A DNA stretch of 64,000 nucleotides from Tatumella sp. JGM91. GTDB lineage: Bacteria > Pseudomonadota > Gammaproteobacteria > Enterobacterales > Enterobacteriaceae. Numbering within the stretch: position 1 is the first letter of the stretch; each line of letters begins with the position of its first letter. The translations under genes were made by a program, and so were the position numbers. Shown in pieces: positions 9,465 to 18,498 of this stretch. The notes below the pieces were generated by a model that worked only from the letters and a program-made list of their open reading frames with translations, did not search any database and was not told the DNA's origin. The DNA lies in assembly GCF_018257575.1 (NCBI RefSeq), contig NZ_JAERJP010000009.1:62001-126000 (forward strand), in the 5' to 3' direction.

Positions 9465-9962
9465 ATGGAACTGCAGGTAGAGGGCGTCAGCGAAGAAGAA
9501 TACGGGCTATGGTTAAATGGTAATGATCAAACCAGAATTCCCGAACTTAACAGAGAAATATCACAGGTATTGTTACTGGGTTTTGATATGGAAAAAGTTA
9601 AGAATTTCTCTGTCGATCTGGAAACAAAAATCTATGCGATCTTTGTTAAGGTAAGTAATGATAAAGAATATGATACCTACCGTGAGCATCTGATTACTCT
9701 GATAAAAATTCTGCTGATGGATGACTCCCGACCGGACCGGAGTGTGACGGTATTTATTGTTTCCGCAAAGCATGAAGACTATAAGAATGAACTCTGGTCT
9801 TTTTTTAATATGAGCACCAGATACCTTCGAGTCCGGCACTTTGGCGAATACAGGGCGTTGCTGAATAATGTATCAATGATTTTTCTCGGGGTGACTATTA
9901 CTGAAAAATTTAAAAAACTTATTAAATTGGTAAAAAAGAAAATCAGTTCGATCAGGGGATGA
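9465..9962 (+). CDS. Hypothetical protein of the glycan locus
   Basis: About 165 residues, not recognised. It is mostly charged and alternates predicted strands and helices (VLLLGFDMEKVKNFSVDLETK, SVTVFIVSAKHEDYKNELW), ending in a lysine-rich tail (KFKKLIKLVKKKISSIRG) that could be a basic amphipathic membrane anchor. ATG 9465 is chosen because GGAG precedes it; a GTG at 9450 overlapping the upstream stop is the alternative. The 3' end overlaps the WavE-like gene start, so it belongs to the same transcript. Confidence 0.6.
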   Translation: MELQVEGVSEEEYGLWLNGNDQTRIPELNREISQVLLLGFDMEKVKNFSVDLETKIYAIFVKVSNDKEYDTYREHLITLIKILLMDDSRPDRSVTVFIVSAKHEDYKNELWSFFNMSTRYLRVRHFGEYRALLNNVSMIFLGVTITEKFKKLIKLVKKKISSIRG

Positions 9963-9964
9963 TC

Positions 9965-10981
9965 ATGGAGAGAGTAAGTATAATTTTTCAGGGTCGGGTT
10001 ATAGAAAATAATAAGATATGTGATGATATTATCGAGAATATAGCCATTACCCGGAAGAATTTCCCACAAGATGAAATTATCTTATCCACATGGAATATCA
10101 GGCGTGATTTACGGAGGGAGTTAAAACAAAAGATAAATCCTTATGACATTATTCTTCTGGAGAGTCAGGATCCCGGTCCATTGATATACCAGCAAAAAAC
10201 AGCCCGCTGGGTAACGAATATAAACCGGCTGATAGTTTCTTCGCGGGAAGGTATTCGCCGCGCAAGCCATGAACTGGTGGTTAAGTTACGCACTGATTCA
10301 CGGCTTAATGGCCCGGAAATCAGGCATATTTTACAACACCGACAGGAGTACGCCTGCCGCTTCCCACGAGATCCTGGCTATGCATTATTTCGTCATCGGG
10401 TAATAAACGGTAATGTATTTGCCCGCAATGCCAGAGGATATATGCCATATCTGTTTCATCCCGGTGATATTTTTCTGGCGGGGAATCAGCAGGACTTATA
10501 TGACCTGTTTGACATTCCGCTGGCAGACAGTTCAGTGTTTGAAGTTTGCTTTTGCTTTTCAATATTTACCCTTATGCGTTATGTGCCTGAGCAATACATA
10601 TGGGTTAAGTATATTGAAAAGGTCAGCGGGAATATGGAGTTCCCCGGAAATCGTTTCGCCTCTGAAACGCTGCGGGAAAGATCAGAGAATTATTATATTA
10701 ATAACTTTATCCCTTACTCCAGCGAAATGCTTAATTTTTACTGGGGTAAACATCATCAGGTATATAAAAGTAAAGGACTTTCCAGTGTGTATTGCTTTGA
10801 TGACTGGAAAAAATTACAGCCAGGGGAAAACCCTTCTCAGGGAACAGTGCAGCAGTTACGTCATAAAGTAAAAAGGCTGCATATTTTTATATTACGGCTG
10901 ATGTTATGGATTAAGTTTCTGCCGTTACACATCACGTTTGTCCGCGGGGTTGCTATCAGAGTTTTTGGGCGTCGTTGCTAG
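9965..10981 (+). CDS. WavE-family lipopolysaccharide/capsule synthesis protein
   Basis: About 338 residues with WavE-family features: an amino-terminal VSIIFQGRVI, a FPQDEIILSTW block, a D-x-x-x-x-E-S-Q-D-PG segment, and ELVVKLRTDSRL. WavE was named from the Vibrio cholerae LPS core locus and is thought to act as a glycosyltransferase. No signal peptide is seen; a hydrophobic stretch near the end (LHIFILRLMLWIKFLPLHITFV) may touch the membrane. GGGG six bases upstream favours ATG 9965, while ATG 9959 overlaps the previous stop. Confidence 0.72.
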   Translation: MERVSIIFQGRVIENNKICDDIIENIAITRKNFPQDEIILSTWNIRRDLRRELKQKINPYDIILLESQDPGPLIYQQKTARWVTNINRLIVSSREGIRRASHELVVKLRTDSRLNGPEIRHILQHRQEYACRFPRDPGYALFRHRVINGNVFARNARGYMPYLFHPGDIFLAGNQQDLYDLFDIPLADSSVFEVCFCFSIFTLMRYVPEQYIWVKYIEKVSGNMEFPGNRFASETLRERSENYYINNFIPYSSEMLNFYWGKHHQVYKSKGLSSVYCFDDWKKLQPGENPSQGTVQQLRHKVKRLHIFILRLMLWIKFLPLHITFVRGVAIRVFGRRC

Positions 10982-11022
10982 ACCCGGGACAGTACCACAG
11001 GGAAAGTTATACCGGAGGGGAA

Positions 11023-11658
11023 ATGCAGATTTTATCACACCGGGGGTTATGGAAAACGGTGGCTGAAAAAAATACGGTTACGGCATTCAGACGTGCTTTC
11101 AGCCAGGGGTTTGGTTGTGAGACCGATATTCGTGATTTTAATGGTCAGCTGGTGATCTCTCATGATATGGCGCAGCAGGGGTGCCTGCTGTTTTGTGATT
11201 TTTTACAATTACATGCCAGCTATGACTATCGCCTGCCGCTGGCGCTGAATATTAAGTCTGACGGGCTGGCGATGGAAATCCGGCAGCATCTGCAATTTTT
11301 TAAAATAGAAAATTATTTCTGTTTTGATATGTCAGTTCCTGATATGCACAGCTATATCGCAGCAGGGGTGAAGACCTATGGGCGGATCAGTGAATTTGAA
11401 ACCGAAAATCTGCTGTTCCGGGAATTACAGGGCTTGTGGCTGGATAGTTTTTTGTCCGGTGAATGTGATGTCCGACAAATAGAATATTTTCTTCGCCGGG
11501 GTGCAGAGGTCTGCTGTGTTTCTCCGGAATTACATCAGCGGGATCACCGCGACTACTGGCAGCAGCTAAGCCATTTTACGGCCGGATCAGAGCTGACTGA
11601 TCAACTGATGTTATGTACCGATAGACCTGAAAATGCCAGGGAGGTGTGGGATGAATAA
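11023..11658 (+). CDS. Glycerophosphodiester phosphodiesterase-like protein
   Basis: About 211 residues with the GDPD catalytic layout: H6-R7 (LSHRG), the E33-x-D35 metal pair (CETDIRD) and H47-D48 (ISHD). GDPD enzymes cleave glycerophosphodiesters; in a polysaccharide locus they may process a glycerol- or polyol-phosphate unit or act on an intermediate. There is no signal peptide, so it is probably cytoplasmic. ATG 11023 is preceded by GGAGGGG, a strong ribosome site that settles the start over the upstream open frame. It overlaps the HAD gene by eight bases. Confidence 0.75.
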   Translation: MQILSHRGLWKTVAEKNTVTAFRRAFSQGFGCETDIRDFNGQLVISHDMAQQGCLLFCDFLQLHASYDYRLPLALNIKSDGLAMEIRQHLQFFKIENYFCFDMSVPDMHSYIAAGVKTYGRISEFETENLLFRELQGLWLDSFLSGECDVRQIEYFLRRGAEVCCVSPELHQRDHRDYWQQLSHFTAGSELTDQLMLCTDRPENAREVWDE

Positions 11659-12286
11659 TAAGATTCAGGCGATCATTTTTGATATGGATGGTGTCCTGAT
11701 TGATGCCAGAGACTGGCATTATGATGCTCTGAACAAAGCGCTGGCACTGTTCGGAATGGTGATTGCCCGTCATGAACATCTGTCTAAATTTGACGGTCTT
11801 CCTACCCGCGATAAGCTGTCTATTCTGAGTACAGAGAAAGGATTACCGCCGTCACTGCACGGCTTTATCAATCAGCTGAAGCAGCAATACACGATGGAAA
11901 TGGTATATCAATATTGCCGTCCCGTGTTTCATCATGAATTTGCTTTAGCCAGGTTGCGGCATGAAGGCTATCGTCTGGCTGTCGCATCAAACTCCATACG
12001 CGACAGTATCGAAGTTATGCTGACCCGGGCGAATCTGCTGGCTAATTTTGAGTTTTTTCTTTCTAACCAGGATGTGACTTACGGAAAACCTTCTCCGGAA
12101 ATTTATCAGAAAGCTATCGCCAGACTGGGACTGCTACCGGAGCAATGTATGGTGGTGGAAGATAACGACAACGGGGTTCGTGCCGCCACAGAGAGTGGTG
12201 CCCATGTGCTGAAAGTGGATACAGTCAGTGATGTCAATTACTGCAATATCAGAAACTTTATCAACATAATTGAGGGTAAATCCTGA
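11651..12286 (+). CDS. HAD-family phosphatase/phosphoglucomutase-like hydrolase
   Basis: About 211 residues of HAD subfamily IA. Motif I is FDMDGVLID with nucleophile D11 and acid D13; motif II is VASNS; motif III is the lysine in YGKPSPEIY; motif IV is VVEDNDNG. Such enzymes remove phosphate from sugar or polyol phosphates or act as beta-phosphoglucomutases. Its place between a GDPD-like enzyme and a transferase-like protein suggests it dephosphorylates a pathway intermediate. The start at 11651 sits inside the end of the GDPD gene, and its stop overlaps the next start. Confidence 0.82.
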   Translation: MNNKIQAIIFDMDGVLIDARDWHYDALNKALALFGMVIARHEHLSKFDGLPTRDKLSILSTEKGLPPSLHGFINQLKQQYTMEMVYQYCRPVFHHEFALARLRHEGYRLAVASNSIRDSIEVMLTRANLLANFEFFLSNQDVTYGKPSPEIYQKAIARLGLLPEQCMVVEDNDNGVRAATESGAHVLKVDTVSDVNYCNIRNFINIIEGKS

Positions 12287-13350
12287 TGATGACAATAATC
12301 ACGCCACTGGGAGGCAGCGCATTATATGAAATGAGCGCTGAATTCTCTTATCCGAAAATCCTTAACGAAATTGATAAGAAAACGTTGTTCGAATATTCGC
12401 AGGAGATTGTTGCGGGGTTACCGACAGATACCCGGCGTATCTTCCTTATCCCGGGACAAAAAGATAAAGCACTGCAGTTATCTTCAATGATCGCTATTGT
12501 CAGTAATGGTCAGGGAAAAGTAATTCATTTACAGGGTGATACGGGAGGTGCGGTTTGCAGCTGTTTACTGGCTGTTGATGATATCGATCCTGATGATGAG
12601 GTGATTATTATTTCCGGCGATCAATATATCAGTGGTGATATTCATAACATCCTGGATTATTTTCGCCAGAAACAGGCCGATGCCGGTGTGCTGACCTTTA
12701 CTTCATTACATCCTAAATGGGCATTTATCAGAAAGCAGGCTGACGGAAGAATTATTGAGGTTGCGGAAAAAAGAGCCATCAGTCGCGAAGCCATCGCAGG
12801 TTTTTATTACTTCAGAAAAGGTGAGTTTTTTATCAACGCGGCCAGGCGCAGTATTATTAAAGGCGCAATGGTCAACGGGCAGTATTATCTTTCCGGATGC
12901 CTGAACGAAATGATTTTGCAGAATATGAAAATTACTGGCTGGTCATTACAGGAGGGAAGTTACCATAATTTCTATGATTATCATGCTATTAAAGAGTTTT
13001 CGTCTTTCCGTAAACCCGGGAAAGCACGGCTGCCTGCCGGTTTCTGTTATTCCGATATTTTTACAGTAAAAGAGATTATCGATCCTGAAATGGTATTTGA
13101 TTCGCGGGTAATTCTGCAAAAAAAAGACCGGCAGTTATCCGGAATTACAGCGGTAACCGAATATCTGACCCGTTTATTGTGCTCTGCTGAACAGTTCCGG
13201 GCAGAAGGTCAACTGAGCGGCAGAGAAAGTCATCAGGTCATTATTCTTTATACTCTGTATTGCCAGGGGAATGTCCGGCGGTTACTGGATACGATTACTG
13301 TCAGCGAGAAAGGAAAAATAATTTATATCAGCCAGTCTGAAGTGACTTAA
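12286..13350 (+). CDS. Degenerate nucleotidyltransferase-like protein
   Basis: A 354-residue protein whose first 230 residues follow the NTP-transferase fold of the gene at 6937 (SGDQYI, HPKWAFI, VAEKRAISREAIAGFYYFRKGEF, QYYLSGCLNEM). The glycine-rich signature is poor: PLGGSALYEMSAEFSYPKIL replaces G-x-G-x-R-F and PKPL. It may therefore bind a different substrate, or may have lost transferase activity and act as a sensor or partner. The carboxyl 110 residues form an extra domain that I do not recognise. It is the last gene of the tightly overlapping run that starts at 6605. Confidence 0.68.
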   Translation: MMTIITPLGGSALYEMSAEFSYPKILNEIDKKTLFEYSQEIVAGLPTDTRRIFLIPGQKDKALQLSSMIAIVSNGQGKVIHLQGDTGGAVCSCLLAVDDIDPDDEVIIISGDQYISGDIHNILDYFRQKQADAGVLTFTSLHPKWAFIRKQADGRIIEVAEKRAISREAIAGFYYFRKGEFFINAARRSIIKGAMVNGQYYLSGCLNEMILQNMKITGWSLQEGSYHNFYDYHAIKEFSSFRKPGKARLPAGFCYSDIFTVKEIIDPEMVFDSRVILQKKDRQLSGITAVTEYLTRLLCSAEQFRAEGQLSGRESHQVIILYTLYCQGNVRRLLDTITVSEKGKIIYISQSEVT

Positions 13351-13402
13351 CAGTTTCATTCTTTAATGAAGCAAAAACTTTCAATTTAAATAAGGATATT
13401 TA

Positions 13403-15421
13403 ATGAAAAGTGTACTCCATGCCGGTGTTATCTCGGCGACACTTGCCATTTCTGCTCCGGTAGTTGCTTTTGATAAAGTATATACCTTCGGGGACAGTAT
13501 CAGTGATGGTGGTTTTGCCGGGCCTATTACCCGTTTTCTGTCGGGATATGACAGTAAACTGTATAACGAGCTGATCTCAGAGGCTTACACAGGTGAAACT
13601 TCACCACCTTATACCCAGGGCGGAACCAATTATGCACAGTCAGGAGCCACAGCCAGCCAGACACCGTTTCTGATTTATAAAACCAGTCAGCAAATTGATA
13701 TGTATCTGCAAGACAATAATCAGCAGGGAAATCCTGATGGCTTATATATTCTCTGGGTCGGAGCTAATGACCTGTCAGTTGATGTGGAAACCAGCTTACT
13801 GAGCTTTAATTTCAGTAAAATATTCAATCAGGGGGAGAACTACCTGCTATCCAGTGCCCCGCAGGATGTCGTCAGCCAGGCCCGACGGCTGCTGGATTCG
13901 GGGGCAGGGATGGTGGTAGTACCTAACCTTCCTGATGCCGGAATGAGCCCATGGACGGGGACCGCGTTATTTGGTTTTGCTCAGGCTTTCCTTGGCGGAA
14001 ATCTGCTGGATCTCCCGCGTCTGTATGCATTACAGGACGCCTATCTACGCTCACTGGGCAGTGTTAATGGCGAAGAAGCACGCCAGGCGGCGGTTACCGC
14101 TTCTGTTGAACGGGTACTGGAAAGTTATGGGCTGAATGTGCCGATTGAGATCACCTCTGCCATTTTTCGTACATTCCTTAGCATGGAAAATAAACTGACT
14201 GAGCAGTTCAATAATGATGTGGAAAAGGGACTGAGCGGGTTGCAGGGAAATATTGTTCTTGCTGATGTTAACCGGCTTTTCGCCGAAATCATTGATTCTC
14301 CTGCCGCCTATGGTTTCGATAATATTTTAGTCCCGATGTGCCAGATTGGTATCGGAGCTCCTTTCTGTAAAGAAGATACCCCGGGATTTTATAATGATCA
14401 GGTATATTTATTTTCAGACTGGTTTCACCCCAGCCCGGTCGCCCATGGGGTGATTGCTGAATATATGATGTCGATTATTGATGCGCCGTTTCAGGTGGCC
14501 GGGCTGAATCAGGGGATCAATAATATTCAGTCTGACAGGCGTTTATACCTTGATTCGCAATTACAAAAACAACGGATGATGTCCTCCGATGACAAAGTCA
14601 GTATTTTCGGAGGATACAGCGGTAAATACGCAAGGGCTAAAGAAAATACGCTATTGACTGGCGGACACGGGCTTGCCAGTAACGGCCATATCGGTTTTTC
14701 CCTGCAACCAGTGAAAGGGTTCAGCCTCGGTGGTATGGTCAGTGCCGGAAATACACATTTTAAATCTTCAGATCTCTTCAAGTACCAGTACAACAGCACC
14801 ACTATGAGCCTGTTTAGTCAGCTGGTGATGGAAAACGGTGTATGGGGTAACCTGGAACTCAGCAGCGGCAGTGCTGATTTTAATAAAATCAGACGCAGTG
14901 TTTCGCTGGGGAAAGCGGTCAGAACAGAACAGGCTGCAACCCGCGCCCGCTTCAGCGGGTTAAGTGTTAATCTCGGATTTGATATGGCATTACATCGTAA
15001 TGTTACCACTGGCCCTCTGCTGGGTTTTAGCTACGATCGTTCGCTGCTCAATGGGTATGCCGAAAAAGGCAATAGCAGTACCTCAATGAAGTTTGGTGAT
15101 CAGCGACTGAATCGCCGCAATATTACAGCAGGCTGGCGGATAGATACCCGCAACCTGCCGGTAAACCCCTATCTTCACCTCAGCTATCGTAATGAATCTG
15201 TGACTGCGCCGGGTAAAATAACCGCCTCGTTAAAAAGTACCGGAACGGAATTTTACCGGCTGACAGAGGGCGGGAAATCACGGCAATGGCGGGAAGTGAA
15301 ACTGGGGATGTACTCTTCTCTAAGTAAAAATCTGAGTACCTACGCAGCAGTTCAGTTAAGTAACAGCAACGACAGTAATACTGTGGTTAATTATGCCACC
15401 GGTCTGAACTATTCATTCTGA
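13403..15421 (+). CDS. GDSL esterase/lipase autotransporter (EstA/ApeE-like)
   Basis: A 672-residue type V secreted esterase. A signal peptide ends near VVAF. The GDSL block is YTFGDSISDGG with nucleophile Ser32; later blocks are GGTNYAQSGA, VGANDL and FSDWFHPSPVAHG, giving catalytic Asp339 and His342. From about residue 395 to the end is an autotransporter beta-barrel with a terminal phenylalanine (GLNYSF). The passenger stays on the cell surface and would hydrolyse esters, for example fatty-acid or acetyl esters. It follows the glycan genes by 52 bases with AAGGA before the start, and a terminator follows. A role on the glycan itself is only suggested by position. Confidence 0.9.
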   Translation: MKSVLHAGVISATLAISAPVVAFDKVYTFGDSISDGGFAGPITRFLSGYDSKLYNELISEAYTGETSPPYTQGGTNYAQSGATASQTPFLIYKTSQQIDMYLQDNNQQGNPDGLYILWVGANDLSVDVETSLLSFNFSKIFNQGENYLLSSAPQDVVSQARRLLDSGAGMVVVPNLPDAGMSPWTGTALFGFAQAFLGGNLLDLPRLYALQDAYLRSLGSVNGEEARQAAVTASVERVLESYGLNVPIEITSAIFRTFLSMENKLTEQFNNDVEKGLSGLQGNIVLADVNRLFAEIIDSPAAYGFDNILVPMCQIGIGAPFCKEDTPGFYNDQVYLFSDWFHPSPVAHGVIAEYMMSIIDAPFQVAGLNQGINNIQSDRRLYLDSQLQKQRMMSSDDKVSIFGGYSGKYARAKENTLLTGGHGLASNGHIGFSLQPVKGFSLGGMVSAGNTHFKSSDLFKYQYNSTTMSLFSQLVMENGVWGNLELSSGSADFNKIRRSVSLGKAVRTEQAATRARFSGLSVNLGFDMALHRNVTTGPLLGFSYDRSLLNGYAEKGNSSTSMKFGDQRLNRRNITAGWRIDTRNLPVNPYLHLSYRNESVTAPGKITASLKSTGTEFYRLTEGGKSRQWREVKLGMYSSLSKNLSTYAAVQLSNSNDSNTVVNYATGLNYSF

Positions 15422-15457
15422 CCGGCAGCCGACATGCTTTGGGATATGTAAATAAAG

Positions 15458-15497
15458 ACAGATGGCTTGCGGTCAGCCCGCAGGCATCTGTTTATTC
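15458..15497 (+). terminator. Hairpin after the autotransporter gene
   Basis: A stem with outer arm ACAGATG / CATCTGT and inner GCGG / CCGC (15458-15491), followed by TTATT. It is a probable terminator separating the esterase from the acyltransferase. Confidence 0.65.
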
Positions 15498-15533
15498 ACC
15501 AGCACCATTAGTATCAGATAAAGAGACATCTCT

Positions 15534-16627
15534 ATGACCAGTGAACGTCAACATATCGATATTATTCAGGTTTATCGGGCTATTGCTGCATTAGCGGTTA
15601 TTTTCTATCACTACAGCTGGTTTGTTTCACCTTTGGAACAAACCCTGTTACGCCGCGGATATCTGGGGGTAGATATTTTCTTTATGGTCAGCGGTTTTCT
15701 GGTATGGATAACCACCAGACAGTTGCAGTCCGGATGGAAAAACAGCTTGAAATATATTATCCGGCGCAGTTTTAGAATATTTCCTGCCTATGCAATCCTG
15801 ACGTCAGGGTATGCCATTTATTACTGGTTCACCCGCCCGGCGAGCGGATTATTTAACCAGACGATAAAATCATTATTCTTTATTCCGCTGAATGGCGGAG
15901 AGTCACCTGCTTACGGCTTTCCGTTGCTGGAAAATGGCTGGACGCTGAATTATGAGTTTTTTTTTACCTGATGGTTGCAGTTATGCTGTTATGTGGCCGT
16001 TCTCGTTACCTTTTTCTGGTCATACTTTTTTTATCATTAATGTTACTGGTGCCCCGTGATGCTCTGTTACAGCGTCAGGCCAGTGATCCGCATTTCTATC
16101 AGCAATATATCCTTATGATCAGTGATTCAATTAATATTGATTTTCTGGCCGGATTGCTGGCAGCGATGCTTTACAGCAGGATGTCATCTTCTGCAGGCAT
16201 CGGCTGCTGGCTGCTGATGGCAGGATCTGTGGTTTTCTTTTTATTTGCCGTCGGCGGATTATATGCCCCGTTTGGTGAACGCTGGAATTTACATACCAAT
16301 GTTATGACGCTGCCTTGCTTTATTCTTTTCCTGTCCGGACTTAAATTAAGCAAGATAACATCCCGGCGGGTTCCCGGCTTGCTGATGTTTACCGGGAAAA
16401 TATCTTACTCACTTTATTTGTTACATATGGCCGTTATCTTTACGGTGATTTCTGCCGCGCAGAGATATCTGGGTGAGGACTATTTCGATTCATTTTCAAA
16501 CCGGTTTAATCTGTTATGGGTAAGCCTGGTGCTGACCTACATATGTTCATGGGTGTTTTATTTATTTGTTGAGATAAAGCTTTCGGTTTTTTTAAGAGAC
16601 AAATTACTAAAACGTCTCCCTTTGTAA
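15534..16627 (+). pseudogene. Acyltransferase-3 (OafA/ExoZ-like), interrupted in a T9 run
   Basis: Two adjacent frames together encode one membrane O-acyltransferase of about 364 residues. The first (15534-15971) has the family start IDIIQVYRAIAALAVIFYHYSWF, then FFMVSGFL, RRSFRIFPAY and WTLNYEFFFT before a stop. The second (from ATG 15971) carries the remaining membrane segments and the ISYSLYLLHMAVIF motif. The break is in nine consecutive T bases (15957-15965). One extra T would read EFFFYLMVAVML and restore the whole protein. The gene may be inactive, switched off by phase variation, rescued by slippage, or a sequencing error. In an intact state it would O-acylate a surface sugar. Confidence 0.82.
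15957..15965 (+). repeat. Poly-T tract at the acyltransferase frameshift
   Basis: Nine T bases in a row sit exactly where the reading frame of the acyltransferase breaks. Runs of this length are prone to slippage by DNA or RNA polymerase. A ten-T form would be in frame. Confidence 0.9.
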
Positions 16628-16653
16628 CCAGAAACTAATGGAATGGAATAATT

Positions 16654-16932
16654 ATGTACAGTGAAAGAAAGTTACGAAAGAATAAAAAACGGGAAATCCT
16701 TCATGCATTAAACGAATTATGCCTGGATGTCTGTCCTGAACCATTGCAGGGGGGGATGTTACCTGAATTACAATACTGGCCGAAAACCCGTCAGGTAGCT
16801 GACCGTTGTGATGCCAGTATTTATGTTACCAGGGCGGTATTATTACAGCTGGCTGACGAAGGAAAAGTGATTAAGTCTCCGCAATTATATTTTAACTCGT
16901 TACGCTGGTACATTAAAAAGACAAGCCAGTGA
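16654..16932 (+). CDS. Small winged-helix regulator, PapI/FaeA-like
   Basis: A 92-residue basic protein. The first helix (KKREILHALNEL) and the later TRQVADRCDASIYVTRAVLLQLADEGKVIKS have the winged helix-turn-helix form of PapI/FaeA proteins, which control adhesin phase switching together with Lrp and Dam. Family membership is inferred from the fold pattern and could also be a generic MarR-like fragment. It is in line with the acyltransferase, 26 bases downstream, and a strong terminator follows. Target genes are unknown. Confidence 0.6.
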   Translation: MYSERKLRKNKKREILHALNELCLDVCPEPLQGGMLPELQYWPKTRQVADRCDASIYVTRAVLLQLADEGKVIKSPQLYFNSLRWYIKKTSQ

Positions 16933-16935
16933 CCC

Positions 16936-16967
16936 GTTTCCCCGGCCTGATGGCAGGCCGGGGAAAC
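16936..16967. terminator. Bidirectional terminator
   Basis: A perfect 13-bp stem, GTTTCCCCGGCCT and its complement, around the loop gatggc. It stands between the convergent regulator gene and MFS gene and can serve both. Confidence 0.85.
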
Positions 16968-16974
16968 TACCGGA

Positions 16975-18288
16975 TTATTTGTTATTCGCCAGTGGCGGAG
17001 GCAAAGGGTCACTGTCTGCGGCAGGTGCCGGCCGGAGATCACATTGTGCCGGGAGTAATGCTGCAATAATGCCTGCGAGCACCAGTGAGGCTGCCAGCAC
17101 CACGACGGCCGTATTCTGCCCGTAAAGATACATCATCAATCCTACCAGATAAGGCCCGCAGAACCCGCCGAGGTTACCTAATCCGTTAATGACGCCCCGT
17201 GCGCTGCCTGCCGCTTCGGCGGAAGCAATACGCCCCGGAATACTCCAGAACGGGCTGGTGGCTGCTTTAAGAAAAAATCCGCAACAGATCAATGCAATAT
17301 AAGCCGCGATAATGTTCTGGCGCAATATTACCGACGCCAGCAGTGATGCAGCAAAACAAAACAGAGATATCATTACCCATTGGCGGCGTTTTCCGGTTTT
17401 ATCGCTGAGGTATGAAATACTGTAGATCCCCAGCAGGGTAGCAATAAAAGGTAATACGGTCAGCATGCCGACATTACCGATACTGGCCCCGGTAAGATTC
17501 TTAATAATGGTTGGCAACCACAGGGTATAACCATAGTCCCCGGTCTGATAGAAAAAGTTCAGTACTACCAGTTTCATCAGACCTTTATTACGGAATACCT
17601 CTTTCAGCGGCGCATTGCTGACCGGATTCAGTTTCCGACGCTCGGCCTGTTCCCTGGCGAGCTCGCGTAACAGATATTCTCGTTCAGCCGCAGGTAACCA
17701 GCGGGCTTCCCCGGGCCTGTCGCTTATCATAAACCACCAGAAGACCAGAACCACGACAGACAGTAATCCCTCGATAATAAATAACCAGCGCCAGTCCAGT
17801 ATCGCAATAATAGCCCCGGAAACGGGCGCGGTGACCATACCGCCCAGCGGGGCAAACATCATCACAAATGCATTAGCCCGGCCCAGTTCTTTTTCCGGAA
17901 ACCAGTTACTGACCATGGTCAGCACCACCGGCAGCATTCCGCCTTCGGAAATACCAAGAATAAAACGCAAAATCAGCAGCTGATAATGGTTAGTCACAAA
18001 CCCGGTGGCGACGGACACCACAGCCCACGCAATCAGCGAATAAGCAATAAAGCGTTTTCCGCTGCCACGTACAGCAATGTGTCCTCCGGGGACCTGTAAA
18101 AAAAGATATCCGATAAAGAAGATGCCACTGACAACGCCGGCCATCTGGCTGGACATGGCCAGGTCAGTTTCCATACCGCCAGGCAGAGCGAAACTGATAT
18201 TGACCCGATCCATAAACGACATAATGCAGGTAATCAGGATCGGCACAATAACGCGAAACCAGCGGGTGCCGGGGATAGTGTTCTGCAT
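16975..18288 (-). CDS. MFS transporter, anion:cation symporter (ACS) family
   Basis: A 437-residue inner-membrane protein with 12 expected membrane segments. Family marks include SFMDRVNISFALPGGMETDL near the start, GYLFLQVPGGHIA, RFILGISEGGMLPVVLTMVSNWFP, and WRWLFIIEGLLSV in the first half. ACS members carry sugar acids or aromatic acids (glucarate, tartrate, phthalate, 2-ketogluconate). The neighbouring sugar-acid genes suggest a hexonate-type substrate. A 210-base gap to the LacI gene contains the promoter. It has a proline-rich tail (PLPPPLANNK). Confidence 0.85.
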   Translation of the reverse strand: MQNTIPGTRWFRVIVPILITCIMSFMDRVNISFALPGGMETDLAMSSQMAGVVSGIFFIGYLFLQVPGGHIAVRGSGKRFIAYSLIAWAVVSVATGFVTNHYQLLILRFILGISEGGMLPVVLTMVSNWFPEKELGRANAFVMMFAPLGGMVTAPVSGAIIAILDWRWLFIIEGLLSVVVLVFWWFMISDRPGEARWLPAAEREYLLRELAREQAERRKLNPVSNAPLKEVFRNKGLMKLVVLNFFYQTGDYGYTLWLPTIIKNLTGASIGNVGMLTVLPFIATLLGIYSISYLSDKTGKRRQWVMISLFCFAASLLASVILRQNIIAAYIALICCGFFLKAATSPFWSIPGRIASAEAAGSARGVINGLGNLGGFCGPYLVGLMMYLYGQNTAVVVLAASLVLAGIIAALLPAQCDLRPAPAADSDPLPPPLANNK

Positions 18289-18498
18289 AATAAAACCCCT
18301 TTATCATTCTTCAGGACGATGAAAACAGGGTCAGCAAAGTCAGTGCTCTGTGACTGTCTGCAACGCTTATCAGGGGGTATAAAACGCGATTTCAGAAGGA
18401 TGTTATGGGATCCCGGTCACGTATAATCATGTTAGAAAACCCTGTTACAAGGTTCGTGAGCCAGACGGCGGGATAAGCGGAGTGAAACCGGGAAAGGA

